The notes under the pieces: model-generated | Seen by the model: the letters and a program-made list of their open reading frames with translations, nothing else | Databases searched by the model: none | What the model was told of the DNA's origin: nothing | Shown here: positions 16,944-25,504 of the stretch, in pieces | Layout: the number at the start of each line of letters is the position of its first letter | How positions within the stretch are numbered: position 1 is the stretch's first letter | Made by a program: the position numbers and the translations under genes | Origin: Bradyrhizobium erythrophlei | GTDB taxonomy: Bacteria > Pseudomonadota > Alphaproteobacteria > Rhizobiales > Xanthobacteraceae | Direction: 5' to 3' | Assembly (NCBI RefSeq): GCF_900142985.1 | Contig: NZ_LT670849.1 | Location: forward strand, 5,720,501 to 5,784,500 | DNA: 64,000 nt

Positions 16944-18095
16944 ATGGAACAGATCCGCGTTTGCACCTATGAGGGGCCCGGCGCAAAGCCGGTCATTCGC
17001 AGCGTGCCATGGCCGAAAATCGGTAAGAAGGCCGCGCTGATCAAGGTCGGCGCCTGCGGCGTCTGCGGTACCGACCTGCACATCCTCAAGGGTCATTGGC
17101 CGAAGCCCTTGCCGTGGCCGTTCACGCTTGGCCACGAGATCGGCGGCGTGCTGGTCGAGGTCGGCTCGGAATTCACTGAAGACTTCATGAGCAAGCCACT
17201 GAAAGTGGGATCGAAAGTCATGATCCCGCCGTTGATGCCCTGCGGCCATTGCTACTACTGCATTCACTATCCGCAGAGCGCCAACAAGTGCCTGACGCCT
17301 GTCTATTACGGCCGCTATCTCGGTTTCGACAAAGCGCCGCACCTGTGGGGCGGCTGGGCCGAATATGTCTATGTCGATCTCGACATGCTGCCGGGCACCA
17401 AAATCTACAAATTGCCGGACGACATGCCGCTGCGGCTGGGTGCGCTGTCTGAGCCGCTGACGTCGTGCATCCGAGCCTTCAACCGCGCCACGCGCGCCGG
17501 CGGATTCACCTGGGGCGACACCGTTGTCATTCAGGGGTCAGGTCCGATCGGTATCCTCGCGGTCGCAGCCGCGCGCGAAATGGGAGCGGGGCGGGTGATC
17601 TGCGTCGGCGCGCCGGAAGAGCCGCGCCTGAAACTGGCGCGAAGGTTCGGCGCAGAGGCGACTGTGGATATTGAAACCGTCAAGACGCCGGCCGAGCGCA
17701 TCCAGCGCGTGCGTGACATCGTCGGCGGGTTTGGCGCCGATCTGGTGATGGATTGCTCAGGCCATCCGAGCGCCGGGCCGGAGGGCATTGAAATGCTGCG
17801 CGACGGCGGCACCTATGTCGAAATGGGGCAATTCACCGATGCCGGCGCGATCGAAACCTCCTGGCACCGCATCTGCACCAAGGACCTCAACGTTTTGGGG
17901 TCGTGGGGCTTCACCGGCAACGACCTGCCGCTCGGCGTCGACATGCTCTATCGCACCCGAACCAAGTATCCCTGGCTCGACATGCAGACCATCTATCCGT
18001 TCTCGGAAGACGGCATTGACCGCGCGGTTGCCGACGCGATGGCGATGAAGACCGTCAAATCGACCATCGTACCGTGGCCGGAACTGGTGGAATAA
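16944..18095 (+). CDS. zinc-binding alcohol dehydrogenase family protein
   Basis: This is a 383-residue medium-chain dehydrogenase. The catalytic zinc Cys lies in ACGVCGTDLH with the GHEIGG motif after it. The structural zinc site is unusual but present (CGHCYYCIHYPQSANKC). The nucleotide fold has GSGPIGILA. The enzyme oxidises an alcohol or polyol with NAD(P) in the cytoplasm. The insert after the structural zinc site is typical of threonine/sorbitol-dehydrogenase-like homologues, but the substrate is not defined. GGGGAGGAAA precedes the ATG at 16944. An upstream in-frame Met at 16854 has no such site. Confidence 0.92.
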   Translation: MEQIRVCTYEGPGAKPVIRSVPWPKIGKKAALIKVGACGVCGTDLHILKGHWPKPLPWPFTLGHEIGGVLVEVGSEFTEDFMSKPLKVGSKVMIPPLMPCGHCYYCIHYPQSANKCLTPVYYGRYLGFDKAPHLWGGWAEYVYVDLDMLPGTKIYKLPDDMPLRLGALSEPLTSCIRAFNRATRAGGFTWGDTVVIQGSGPIGILAVAAAREMGAGRVICVGAPEEPRLKLARRFGAEATVDIETVKTPAERIQRVRDIVGGFGADLVMDCSGHPSAGPEGIEMLRDGGTYVEMGQFTDAGAIETSWHRICTKDLNVLGSWGFTGNDLPLGVDMLYRTRTKYPWLDMQTIYPFSEDGIDRAVADAMAMKTVKSTIVPWPELVE

Positions 18096-18205
18096 AGGCC
18101 GGGCCGGTCATCTTCCCAGATTGACGCAAATAGGCCTGTGGGTATCAATGCAGACCAAGGAATTGCGTCAAAGCTTTAGTTATCGTCTTTCATCTGCGTC
18201 ATCGT

Positions 18206-18373
18206 CCGGTGTGGCGACGCTGACGTCCCTTTCAGACTGGCCGCGAGCTCCATGAAGGAACGTCAGAGTCAAAGCCACACTGGAATTGTAGGGTTGCTGG
18301 TGCCCCTTTGGTTCTGACATTCGCATAAGTGTCCGCCGCGATTCCATGCGAATGTCAGAACCGGGGACACCAG
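18206..18373 (+). repeat. paired-hairpin element, copy 3 (subfamily I)
   Basis: Hairpin A is 18206-18283, the linker 18284-18296 and hairpin B 18297-18373. Stem A has the TGACGT(T/C)CCTTTC core and stem B the GGTTCTGACATTCGCA core, as in copies 1 and 4. Both linker-side arms carry extra T residues. The foot here is CCGG/CTGG rather than CTAG. The element ends 20 bp before the start of the opgC-like gene and may therefore be within its 5' leader. Confidence 0.9.
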
Positions 18374-18393
18374 ACTATCGGATGGGGGGCATT

Positions 18394-19566
18394 ATGGCCG
18401 AACAGGACAAAGTCGTGGTCGAGCGGGATCTCAGGCTCGACCTGTTCCGCGGCGTCGGACTATGGATGATCTTTCTCGATCACATTCCGCACGACGTCGT
18501 CTCCTGGCTGACCTTGCGCAATTACGGCTTCAGCGACGCGGCCGAATTCTTCGTTTTCATCTCCGGCTATCTCGCGGGCTTTATCTACGGACCCATCATC
18601 AAGGCCGGCAATTTTCTGGCTGCGCTCAAGCGGCTGTGGAAACGGGCGATGGAGATGTACGTCGCCCATATCATGCTGTTTCTGATATTCACCGCGCAGA
18701 TCGCCCGCACGGTGAGGAAATTCGACAATCCGCTGTATGAGGACGAGTTCAACGTCCACAATTTCCTGCTGCATCCGGACGTCCTGATCGGGCAGGCGCT
18801 GACCTTGCGCTACAAGCCGGTCAATCTCGACGTCCTGCCGCTTTACATCACCCTGATCGCGACCGCGCCCTTCATGCTGTGGGCGATGGTGCGCCGACCG
18901 AACCTGACGCTGCTCGCCTCGATCGTGCTGTATATTCTCGCGCGCATCTTCGACTGGAATCTGCCCTCATATCCGCCCGGCTCGACCTGGTATTTCAACC
19001 CCTTCGCCTGGCAGTTGATGTTCGTCTTCGCGGCCTGGTGCGGCACCGGCGGCGCCAGCCGGCTCTGGCCGATCGTTCAGTCGCGCCTCGCGCTTGTCGT
19101 CGCGATCCTTTGGATCATGTTTGCGTTCGGGATCGTCATGACCTGGCACGTCGCCTTCCTCGACGCGATGGTGCCGAAATGGTTGATCAAGATCATCTAT
19201 CCGATCGACAAGACCGATCTCGACATGTTGCGGTTCACGCACTTCCTGGCGCTGGCGCTGATCGTGTCGCGTTACGTGCCGCACAACTGGGCGCCGCTCA
19301 GATCCGGATGGCTACGCCCGGCCATTATGTGCGGTCGCCATTCGCTGCCGATCTTCTGCTTCGGGGTGTTCCTGTCCTTTGCGGCACACTGGATCCTGAT
19401 GCAGTACACCCGGGGCGTGTGGGAGCAGCTTTTGGTCAGCGCGGTCGGCATCGTGATCATGGTCGCCATCGCATGGGTGCTGGACCGGGCCGCGCAGGTG
19501 CCCGACCTCTTCGTCGATGTCGAGATTGAGGGCGGAAAGGCCGCGCTCGAAGCAAACAAGGCGTGA
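18394..19566 (+). CDS. OpgC-domain membrane protein (glucan succinyltransferase-like)
   Basis: This 390-residue polytopic protein has the OpgC/acyltransferase-3-like start RDLRLDLFRGVGLWMIFLDH, followed by AAEFFVFISGYLAGF. About ten hydrophobic segments follow. OpgC transfers succinyl groups to osmoregulated periplasmic glucans, so it acts at the inner membrane. The conserved Arg/Asp and His of the first helix are present. The ATG at 18394 is chosen because GGATGGGGGGC lies just upstream. An in-frame ATG at 18346 falls inside the paired-hairpin repeat and would code for repeat sequence. Confidence 0.9.
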   Translation: MAEQDKVVVERDLRLDLFRGVGLWMIFLDHIPHDVVSWLTLRNYGFSDAAEFFVFISGYLAGFIYGPIIKAGNFLAALKRLWKRAMEMYVAHIMLFLIFTAQIARTVRKFDNPLYEDEFNVHNFLLHPDVLIGQALTLRYKPVNLDVLPLYITLIATAPFMLWAMVRRPNLTLLASIVLYILARIFDWNLPSYPPGSTWYFNPFAWQLMFVFAAWCGTGGASRLWPIVQSRLALVVAILWIMFAFGIVMTWHVAFLDAMVPKWLIKIIYPIDKTDLDMLRFTHFLALALIVSRYVPHNWAPLRSGWLRPAIMCGRHSLPIFCFGVFLSFAAHWILMQYTRGVWEQLLVSAVGIVIMVAIAWVLDRAAQVPDLFVDVEIEGGKAALEANKA

Positions 19567-19638
19567 GGCAGACGCCTCAGGCGATCGGTTGCAAGAAGTC
19601 GATTGTTACCAACGCGCGATTTGTGACCGGAGGGAATC

Positions 19639-20127
19639 ATGGTCAGACGTCTTTTGATTGTCGCATGTCTTTTGCTGTTGTCCGCGTCGGCCGTGCGGGC
19701 GCAGACGCCGTCATCCGACGCCATGACGGCGGCGCGCAGCCTTGTCACCACCATGAAGCTCGCCGACCAGTACAAGGCGCTGCTTCCGGCGATCCTGCTC
19801 GGTCTCAAGCCGGCTCTGACGCAGGACCGACCCGAGATCGAACGCGACTACGAGACGATGATGCCGATGGTCGCCGATGCCTTCGAGCCGTACTACACCT
19901 CCATGGTCGACGGCATCGCCGCGATCTACGCCACCAACTTTACCGCGGCCGAGCTCCGGGACATCGAGGCGTTCTACCGCCAGCCGACCGGACAGAAGAT
20001 GCTGGAAAAGATGCCGGTGATCAGCCAGCAGGCGCTGGCGGTTGGCCAGGAGATCGGCCGCAAGGCGGCGGACGACCTGAAGGCGCGCCTCACCGAGGCG
20101 TTACGACAGAAGGGACACAAGCTGTAG
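19639..20127 (+). CDS. DUF2059 domain protein, secreted
   Basis: The product is 162 residues with a signal peptide (LLIVACLLLLSASAVRAQ) and then the helical DUF2059 region, recognised by AAELRDIEAFYRQPTGQKML, a signature of the family. It is predicted to be periplasmic. Function in the family is unknown. It follows the opgC-like gene by 72 bp on the same strand and could be co-transcribed with it. GGAGGGAATC upstream of the ATG supports the start. Confidence 0.88.
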   Translation: MVRRLLIVACLLLLSASAVRAQTPSSDAMTAARSLVTTMKLADQYKALLPAILLGLKPALTQDRPEIERDYETMMPMVADAFEPYYTSMVDGIAAIYATNFTAAELRDIEAFYRQPTGQKMLEKMPVISQQALAVGQEIGRKAADDLKARLTEALRQKGHKL

Positions 20128-20159
20128 CGCGAGGAGGCGGGCGACCGGCGAGAAGCCTG

Positions 20160-20714
20160 TCAGCGCAGACCCTCATAGACCATCAGCCCGCGCGCCAGTT
20201 TCAACTTCCGCAATGCGCGCGGAACCAGCCGTTCGGTCGGCGGATGCAGATAGCGCCATGACGTCAGCCTGAAATCCTGCAACTGGCTGTGTCCCGTCTC
20301 GAATGGGGCGAGCAGGCCGGTCATGCTCAGCGGGACATGGGCGCGGTGGTTGAACGGCAACAGCAGCAGTTCGAAGTGCGCCTGTCCCTCGGCCGAGGCC
20401 GCGGTGATGCCGGCGATCGCAGGCAATACCTCTTCCGTCACCGCCGCGACGATGTCGGCGATATCCCGCCGGCTCTCGGAGCCGAACAGCGCCGGAAAGC
20501 TCTGATCCTTCAGGTCACGGCCGAGCAGGGCGCAGATGCGCGTGCCGGCGACGCGAAACGGGTAACGGTTGGCCTCATCGCAGGCGAGCACGAAGATGTC
20601 GCCCAATAACTGGCGAATGGCGTCGGGTTTGAAGTCGCCGCGGTCCGGCGCGCGGCCTTCGCCCCGCTTTTCGTTCCAATAGGCGAAGAACTGCTGGTTT
20701 GACGGGTGTTTCAT
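20160..20714 (-). CDS. PAS_5 family PAS-domain protein
   Basis: This 184-residue cytoplasmic protein starts like the alphaproteobacterial PAS_5 group (QQFFAYWNEKRG, RGDFKPDAIRQLLGDIFVLA) and continues with RYPFRVAGTRICALLGRDL, the core of the domain. These single-domain proteins are widespread in Rhizobiales and sit near cell-cycle or motility genes; their signal is unknown. The start at 20714 is supported by GAAACACCC and homologous length. A CtrA-type site lies 140 bp upstream, so cell-cycle control is possible. Confidence 0.88.
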   Translation of the reverse strand: MKHPSNQQFFAYWNEKRGEGRAPDRGDFKPDAIRQLLGDIFVLACDEANRYPFRVAGTRICALLGRDLKDQSFPALFGSESRRDIADIVAAVTEEVLPAIAGITAASAEGQAHFELLLLPFNHRAHVPLSMTGLLAPFETGHSQLQDFRLTSWRYLHPPTERLVPRALRKLKLARGLMVYEGLR

Positions 20715-20854
20715 GTCTGACTATCGCCCCCAAGCCTGAACGCAAGTGGGACATTTCTGTCCCGTTTCTGCGCACACGCGTTGCTGGTTTCGTTGTGCAG
20801 AAACAGCATTGCAGCGTCCATGCCGAAGCAGCCTTCGGGGGAGGGTTTGCAGCG

Positions 20855-20870
20855 TTAACGTTAAATTAAC
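20855..20870. promoter_or_regulatory. CtrA-type binding site
   Basis: The 16 bases are TTAACGTTAAATTAAC, an exact match to the TTAA-N7-TTAAC consensus of the cell-cycle regulator CtrA. It lies between the minus-strand PAS_5 gene and the start of a predicted plus-strand non-coding RNA, and could serve either. Confidence 0.6.
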
Positions 20871-20899
20871 GATGGGCTTGGCGTTCGGGGCGCGCCTGT

Positions 20900-21078
20900 T
20901 AAGGTCCCGCGCATCAGATCCCTTGCCGCTTTTCCATGAGGCGACAAGGTTGCGACACTGGCGTCGAACAGCTTGGCCGCTTTGGGCGGGGAGGGGTGGG
21001 GATAATCCCCAGGTGAACCCCGTGCAGCGTAAGGCCAACGTCCAATAAAGGGAGGGCTTTCTCAGAGCCCTCCCTTTT
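20900..21078 (+). ncRNA. candidate structured non-coding RNA with G-quadruplex motif
   Basis: No protein gene fits this plus-strand stretch, yet it ends in a strong terminator. Stem-loops visible in order are CCTTG-CGC / GCG-CAAGG (20921-20949), CGAC / GTCG (20953-20966) and TGGGGA / TCCCCA (20997-21011), then the terminator. Four G-tracts with 1-nt loops occupy 20984-21001, a strong quadruplex motif. Seventeen of these bases recur at 13151-13167. Boundaries are estimated: the 5' end is taken just after a CtrA-type box at 20855. I do not recognise it as 6S, tmRNA or SRP RNA. It could also be an untranslated leader or remnant. Confidence 0.45.
21050..21078 (+). terminator. rho-independent terminator
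   Basis: Arms GGGAGGGCT (21050-21058) and AGCCCTCCC (21066-21074) with a 7-nt loop are followed by TTTT. No plus-strand protein gene ends here, so it argues for a non-coding transcript upstream. On the minus strand only TTTA follows. Confidence 0.8.
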
Positions 21079-21110
21079 CTACGTCGGGACGCAGGTCTTG
21101 GTCCGTCAGT

Positions 21111-21530
21111 TCAGCTCAGGCCAAATCTTTGCGTGAAATTCGCAATCGCGGCGTCAACGCTTGCGCGCTCTACTATTGTGTACGCGCTTCCCTGCGGAGT
21201 TTTATATCTGATCTTCACCTGACCTTCAGAGCTAGCATCGGTTTTCCAGGAAAGCTCGCCCATCTTGAATTCGGCGATTCCGTTTTGTTCGCAGGCAGTT
21301 TTGATCGATTTGAATAGTTCTGTTGCCTCATCGACCGACAACTTCGTTGAACTGACCTCGTCTACAGTCATAAAATTCAGGGTAAGTTCGATGCGGGGAA
21401 TAACTAGGTAAAATCGATCCGAGAACTCTATCTTTTCAAAGCTGTTAATGCGGGACAACGCGCTAGAAACCGTCTTCGACAACGCCTGAAAAAGCGCTCC
21501 CGGCACCCGATTAAGCTTCGACGTTGTCAT
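21111..21530 (-). CDS. hypothetical protein
   Basis: The 139-residue product is soluble, with no signal peptide or membrane segment. It starts MTTSKLNRVPGALFQALSK and continues with a mixed alpha/beta pattern. I do not recognise a family. Base composition is lower in GC and codon choice less biased than in its neighbours (more AAA, ATT, TTT), which suggests recent acquisition. It is flanked by the candidate non-coding RNA terminator and the xylose-type ABC operon and is probably transcribed alone. Confidence 0.65.
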   Translation of the reverse strand: MTTSKLNRVPGALFQALSKTVSSALSRINSFEKIEFSDRFYLVIPRIELTLNFMTVDEVSSTKLSVDEATELFKSIKTACEQNGIAEFKMGELSWKTDASSEGQVKIRYKTPQGSAYTIVERASVDAAIANFTQRFGLS

Positions 21531-21617
21531 TTTCGAACTCCGGGTTGGGCTGGTCCATCACCGATATTAAACTTGGCGCACCACAGAGCGGTAGTCGCGT
21601 TAGCGAAGAACTTGCGC

Positions 21618-22745
21618 CTAACCTGTCCAGTTCTTCTTTTGCAGGACGTCGAACCAGACCGCGAGGCTGATGATCAGCCCCTTGATGATCAGCTGGTAGA
21701 ACGAGGAGACGCCGAGCAGGCTCATGCCGTTGTTCAACACGCCGATGATCAGCGCGCCGACGATCGTGCCGCCGATCGTGCCCGAGCCGCCGGAGAGGCT
21801 GGTGCCGCCGATCACGACCGCGGCGATGGCGTCGAGCTCGAACATGTTGCCGAGGTTGGGAGATGCGCCATTCAGGCGCGATGCCAGCAGAATTCCCGAC
21901 AAGGCCGAGAGCAGGGACACCACCACGTAGACGATCATTTTGGTCTGGTAGACGTTGATCCCGGAAAGGCGCGCCGCTTCCTCGTTGCCGCCGAGCGCAT
22001 AAAGCCTGCGGCCAAAGCGGGTGTGGCCGAGAACGAAGATGGCGAGCGCGGCGATGGCGACAAAGATCGCGACCGGCACCGGCATGCCGTCGCTGGTGCC
22101 GAACACATAGGCGGCCAGCAGCAGCCCGGCCGTCGCCGCGATGATGCCGGGCAGGCGCTCTCCAAGCGCGGCGCCATTTGATTTCCCGGTTTCGCGAAAG
22201 CTGCCGACCAGTTTGAAAGCACCGATCGCCGCCGCAAGCGCCAGCAGAGCCAGCGTCGGCGCGGGCGGAATATAGGCGCTGCCGAGTGCGGCAAAGGATG
22301 GATCGGCCACCGGAACCGAGCTGCCGCCGGACAGCGACAAGGCGACGCCGCGGCCGATCGTCAGCATGCCGAGCGTGATGATGAAGGGCGGAATACGGTG
22401 ATGCGCAATCCAGAATCCGTTCCAGAGCCCGATGACTCCGCCGACGATCACGAGCGCCAGGGGGACCGCAAGCCACGCCGCGAACCCATATTGCATCAGG
22501 AGCGTCACGACGACCGCCGCAACGCCGACCACCGAGCCCACCGACAGATCGATGCCGGCGATCAGAATCACCATGGTCATGCCGACGCCGATGATGCCGA
22601 CGATGGTCACTTGTCGGGCGACGTTGCTCAGGTTGCGCGCGGTCGGGAAGGTGGGATCGACAAGCGCCAGCAGCAAGGCGAGCACCACGAGCGCGATTAG
22701 TGTCGCATTGGTCCGGATGAAAAGAAGCGCCTGGTTGCGGTGCAT
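21618..22745 (-). CDS. xylH: sugar ABC transporter permease (XylH-like)
   Basis: This is a 375-residue inner-membrane permease of the ribose/xylose (CUT2) type with about ten or more hydrophobic segments. Family signatures are AGIDLSVGSVVGVAA in the first third and GTSLSGGSGTIGGTIVGAL near the C-terminus. The length is nearer to XylH than to the shorter RbsC. It pairs with the ATPase gene (6-bp gap) and the binding-protein gene upstream to form a full importer. Specificity for xylose is inferred from the binding protein. It is the last gene of the operon. Confidence 0.9.
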   Translation of the reverse strand: MHRNQALLFIRTNATLIALVVLALLLALVDPTFPTARNLSNVARQVTIVGIIGVGMTMVILIAGIDLSVGSVVGVAAVVVTLLMQYGFAAWLAVPLALVIVGGVIGLWNGFWIAHHRIPPFIITLGMLTIGRGVALSLSGGSSVPVADPSFAALGSAYIPPAPTLALLALAAAIGAFKLVGSFRETGKSNGAALGERLPGIIAATAGLLLAAYVFGTSDGMPVPVAIFVAIAALAIFVLGHTRFGRRLYALGGNEEAARLSGINVYQTKMIVYVVVSLLSALSGILLASRLNGASPNLGNMFELDAIAAVVIGGTSLSGGSGTIGGTIVGALIIGVLNNGMSLLGVSSFYQLIIKGLIISLAVWFDVLQKKNWTG

Positions 22746-22751
22746 GTTTGC

Positions 22752-24296
22752 CTAGTTCTCCGTCGGGCGTGCGCCGGTCGCCGATTCCATGACCGCCTCC
22801 CGGCTCGCATTCGCCCGCGAGAATTCGCAGACGATGCGGCCCTCGTTCATCACGAGAATTCGGTCGCTCATGCCCAGCACTTCCTCGAGTTCGGAGGAGA
22901 TCATGATGATGGCGACGCCTCGCCCGGCAAGCTGGTTCAAGAGCCGGTGGATTTCGACCTTGGCGCCGACATCGATGCCACGGGTCGGTTCGTCCAGGAT
23001 GAGGATCTTCGGGTTAGCGTTCAGCCAGCGGGCCAGAAGCACCTTCTGCTGGTTGCCGCCGCTGAGCGTCCCGACGATTGCCTTGGCGCTCGTGGCCTTG
23101 ACACCAAGCTGGGCGATATATCGTTCGGTCAGCGCGCGTTCTTCGCTCCGGTCGATGACGCCGAGCGGCGGTGAACTGACCGTCTGCAACGACGAGATCG
23201 TGGTGTTGAAGGTGATGGGCTGGCCGAGGAAAAGGCCGAGCGCCTTGCGGTCCTCGGTCAGGAGCGCGATTCCATGATTGATCGCGTCAGCCGGCGAGCG
23301 AATGCTGATTGATCGTCCCTCGACCAGCACCTCGCCGTGCGTGGCTTGCGGATAGGCGCCGAAGATCGCGGAGGCCAGCGTGGTCCGGCCCGAACCCATC
23401 AAGCCCGAGATTCCGAGGATTTCGCCGCGATAGGCCGAAAACGACACGCCCTTGACCTTTCGCGCGCCGGGCAGGGAAGGGTGATTGACGCCAAGGTCTT
23501 TGATTTCGAGAATCCGCTCGCCGCGCTGGCGTGTGGCGTGCGGATACATCTCTTTCAGCTCGCGGCCGATCATTCGTTCGATGATCTGGTCCAGCGTGAT
23601 GTCGGAGATCGCCGCAGCCTCGCCGATGGTGCGGCCATCGCGCAGCACCGTGACGCGATCGGCAATTTGCGAAATCTCTTCCATCTTGTGCGAGATGTAG
23701 CACATGCAGACGCCGGCTTGCCGCAAGCTCCGGACCACCCGAAACAGCTCCGCAACCTCCTTGTCCGACAGCGCCGAAGTCGGCTCATCCAGAATGAGGA
23801 TGCGCGCGCGCTTCGACAGCGCCTTGGCGATTTCGACCATCTGCTGCTTGCCGACCGCGATGTGCTTCACCCGGTCGGTCGGCTTGATGTCGGAAATTCC
23901 CAATTGGCCGAGCAGGGCCGCGGCGTCGGCATTCATGCGACGCCAATCGATGGCGCCGAAGCCGGTGGCGGGCTGGCGGTCGAGAAAGATGTTTTCGGCC
24001 ACCGTGAGTTCGGCGAGGAGGTTGAGCTCCTGGTGGATGATGGCGATACCCGCATCCATCGCTTCGCGCGTCGAGCGAAACCGGCGCCTCTCGCCGTGGA
24101 TGAAAATATCGCCCCGATAGGAAGGATAGGGCCAGACGCCGCCCAGCACCTTCATCAGCGTCGACTTGCCCGCGCCGTTCTCGCCCATCAGCGCCAGAAC
24201 CTCGCCGGCGCGCGCCTCGAAGGTGACGTCGTCGAGCGCGCGGACGCCCGCAAACTCCTTGACGATGTGCTCCATCTTCAGAACGACGTCGGACAT
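22752..24296 (-). CDS. xylG: sugar ABC transporter ATP-binding protein (XylG-like)
   Basis: The product is 514 residues with two fused ATPase domains, the pattern of the ribose/xylose group. The N-terminal domain has Walker A GENGAGKST and Walker B RILILDEPT. The C-terminal domain has the degenerate GLMGSGRTT, a good LSGGNQQKV signature and ILILDEPTRG. The protein energises import through the XylH-like permease from the cytoplasmic face. It sits between the binding-protein gene (10-bp gap) and the permease gene (6-bp gap). Confidence 0.95.
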   Translation of the reverse strand: MSDVVLKMEHIVKEFAGVRALDDVTFEARAGEVLALMGENGAGKSTLMKVLGGVWPYPSYRGDIFIHGERRRFRSTREAMDAGIAIIHQELNLLAELTVAENIFLDRQPATGFGAIDWRRMNADAAALLGQLGISDIKPTDRVKHIAVGKQQMVEIAKALSKRARILILDEPTSALSDKEVAELFRVVRSLRQAGVCMCYISHKMEEISQIADRVTVLRDGRTIGEAAAISDITLDQIIERMIGRELKEMYPHATRQRGERILEIKDLGVNHPSLPGARKVKGVSFSAYRGEILGISGLMGSGRTTLASAIFGAYPQATHGEVLVEGRSISIRSPADAINHGIALLTEDRKALGLFLGQPITFNTTISSLQTVSSPPLGVIDRSEERALTERYIAQLGVKATSAKAIVGTLSGGNQQKVLLARWLNANPKILILDEPTRGIDVGAKVEIHRLLNQLAGRGVAIIMISSELEEVLGMSDRILVMNEGRIVCEFSRANASREAVMESATGARPTEN

Positions 24297-24306
24297 GCGG
24301 GGCGGC

Positions 24307-25359
24307 TTAATTCCCGTAGACCTGCTTATGGGTGTAAAACCCTTCGGCGATGATCGTCTGGTCCAGATTGCTCTTGTCGACGAGCACGACCGGCGTCACC
24401 AGTGTCGGTACGTCGACTGCGCCGTTGTTGATCGTCCGGTCGGCCTTGACGAGCGTTTTCGGATCCTTGTCCGGATTGCTTGCGAGTTTCACTGCGATTT
24501 CGACCGCGGTTTCGGCCAGCGGATCGATCTTCTTCCAGATGTCGACGGCCTGCTTGCCCTGCGCGACATACTGAATGTTGACGAGGTCGGCGTCGGAGCC
24601 GGCGACGAAAATCTTGTCGGCGCTGGCTAGGCCCTGGGCGTCGAGGGCCGCGATGACGCCGCGCGCCATGCCCGAATTGTTGCAGATCACGGCATCGATC
24701 TTGTTGCCGGACTTGGTCAGAAGATTTTCCGTGGTTGCCATCGCCTTGTCGGACGACCATCCTTCGTGGGACTGATCGGCGACGAGCTTCAGCTCGGGAT
24801 TGGCCTTCAATACTTCGAGCACGCCGCTAGACATGGTGTTGGCGTTTGAATCGCCGGGCTGCCCGCGGATCAGCACCACGTTGCCTTTGGCCGCGCCGTA
24901 TTTCGCCTTCAGCCAGGCCACCATGGCCTCAGCCTGAAGCTTGCCGACCGCCCAGCTGTCCTGCATCACCATGGCGTCGAGCGGGCCGTTGACCAGCATG
25001 GCATCGTAGCCGACGACCTTCACGCCGCTTTTGTGCGCGGAGGTGACCATGCTGCCGGCGGTTCCGGTGTTGACCGGCTGCAATACGATGGCCTGCGCGC
25101 CGCGCGACAGCATGTTCTCGAACGCCGCCAGTTGCGTCTGCTCGTCATTGTTGGCGGAATCAAAGATTACCTCGGCGCCGAGCGCCTTCGCCTTGGCGAG
25201 AAAAGCCGTCTTGTCGCGCTGGTAGCGCTCTTCCTGCATGGTTTTCAGGAGAAAGCCGATTTTGACCTTGTCGGCAGCGCGGGCTGGTTCGGCAAGGGCG
25301 GAAAGTGGAACAGCAAGCGAGGCGAGACCGTGCAAGACGGTTCTGCGGTGAAATTCCAT
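24307..25359 (-). CDS. xylF: D-xylose-type periplasmic binding protein (XylF-like)
   Basis: This 350-residue periplasmic binding protein of the sugar (type I) fold has a Sec-type or RR-containing leader (HRRTVLHGLASLAV ... AEPARA). Xylose-binding-protein-like features are KIGFLLKTMQEERYQRDKTA at the start of the mature protein, VGYDAMLVNG and LIRGQPGDSNA. It is the first gene of the xylF-xylG-xylH operon, which makes it the component with the highest expected expression. The substrate could be another pentose; no xylose-catabolic gene or regulator is in the window. Confidence 0.88.
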   Translation of the reverse strand: MEFHRRTVLHGLASLAVPLSALAEPARAADKVKIGFLLKTMQEERYQRDKTAFLAKAKALGAEVIFDSANNDEQTQLAAFENMLSRGAQAIVLQPVNTGTAGSMVTSAHKSGVKVVGYDAMLVNGPLDAMVMQDSWAVGKLQAEAMVAWLKAKYGAAKGNVVLIRGQPGDSNANTMSSGVLEVLKANPELKLVADQSHEGWSSDKAMATTENLLTKSGNKIDAVICNNSGMARGVIAALDAQGLASADKIFVAGSDADLVNIQYVAQGKQAVDIWKKIDPLAETAVEIAVKLASNPDKDPKTLVKADRTINNGAVDVPTLVTPVVLVDKSNLDQTIIAEGFYTHKQVYGN

Positions 25360-25504
25360 GGCTGTTCCTCCCCCATACGGCCGATTTCCTCAGGGCCTTT
25401 GGTCGCAGGCCGCATGGTAGCGGTTCCGCCAGGGTTAAGCCAACCGGCTTCCACTTCGCCGCAAAACGCTCTAATGGGGCGCATCGCCCGACTAGCGCCG
25501 CGGT

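Noticed and set aside
20900..21078. Assignment of the candidate RNA as 6S RNA or SRP RNA
   Set aside because: I could not find the conserved bubble of 6S nor the GGAAGCAGCC-type loop of SRP RNA, so it is left unnamed.
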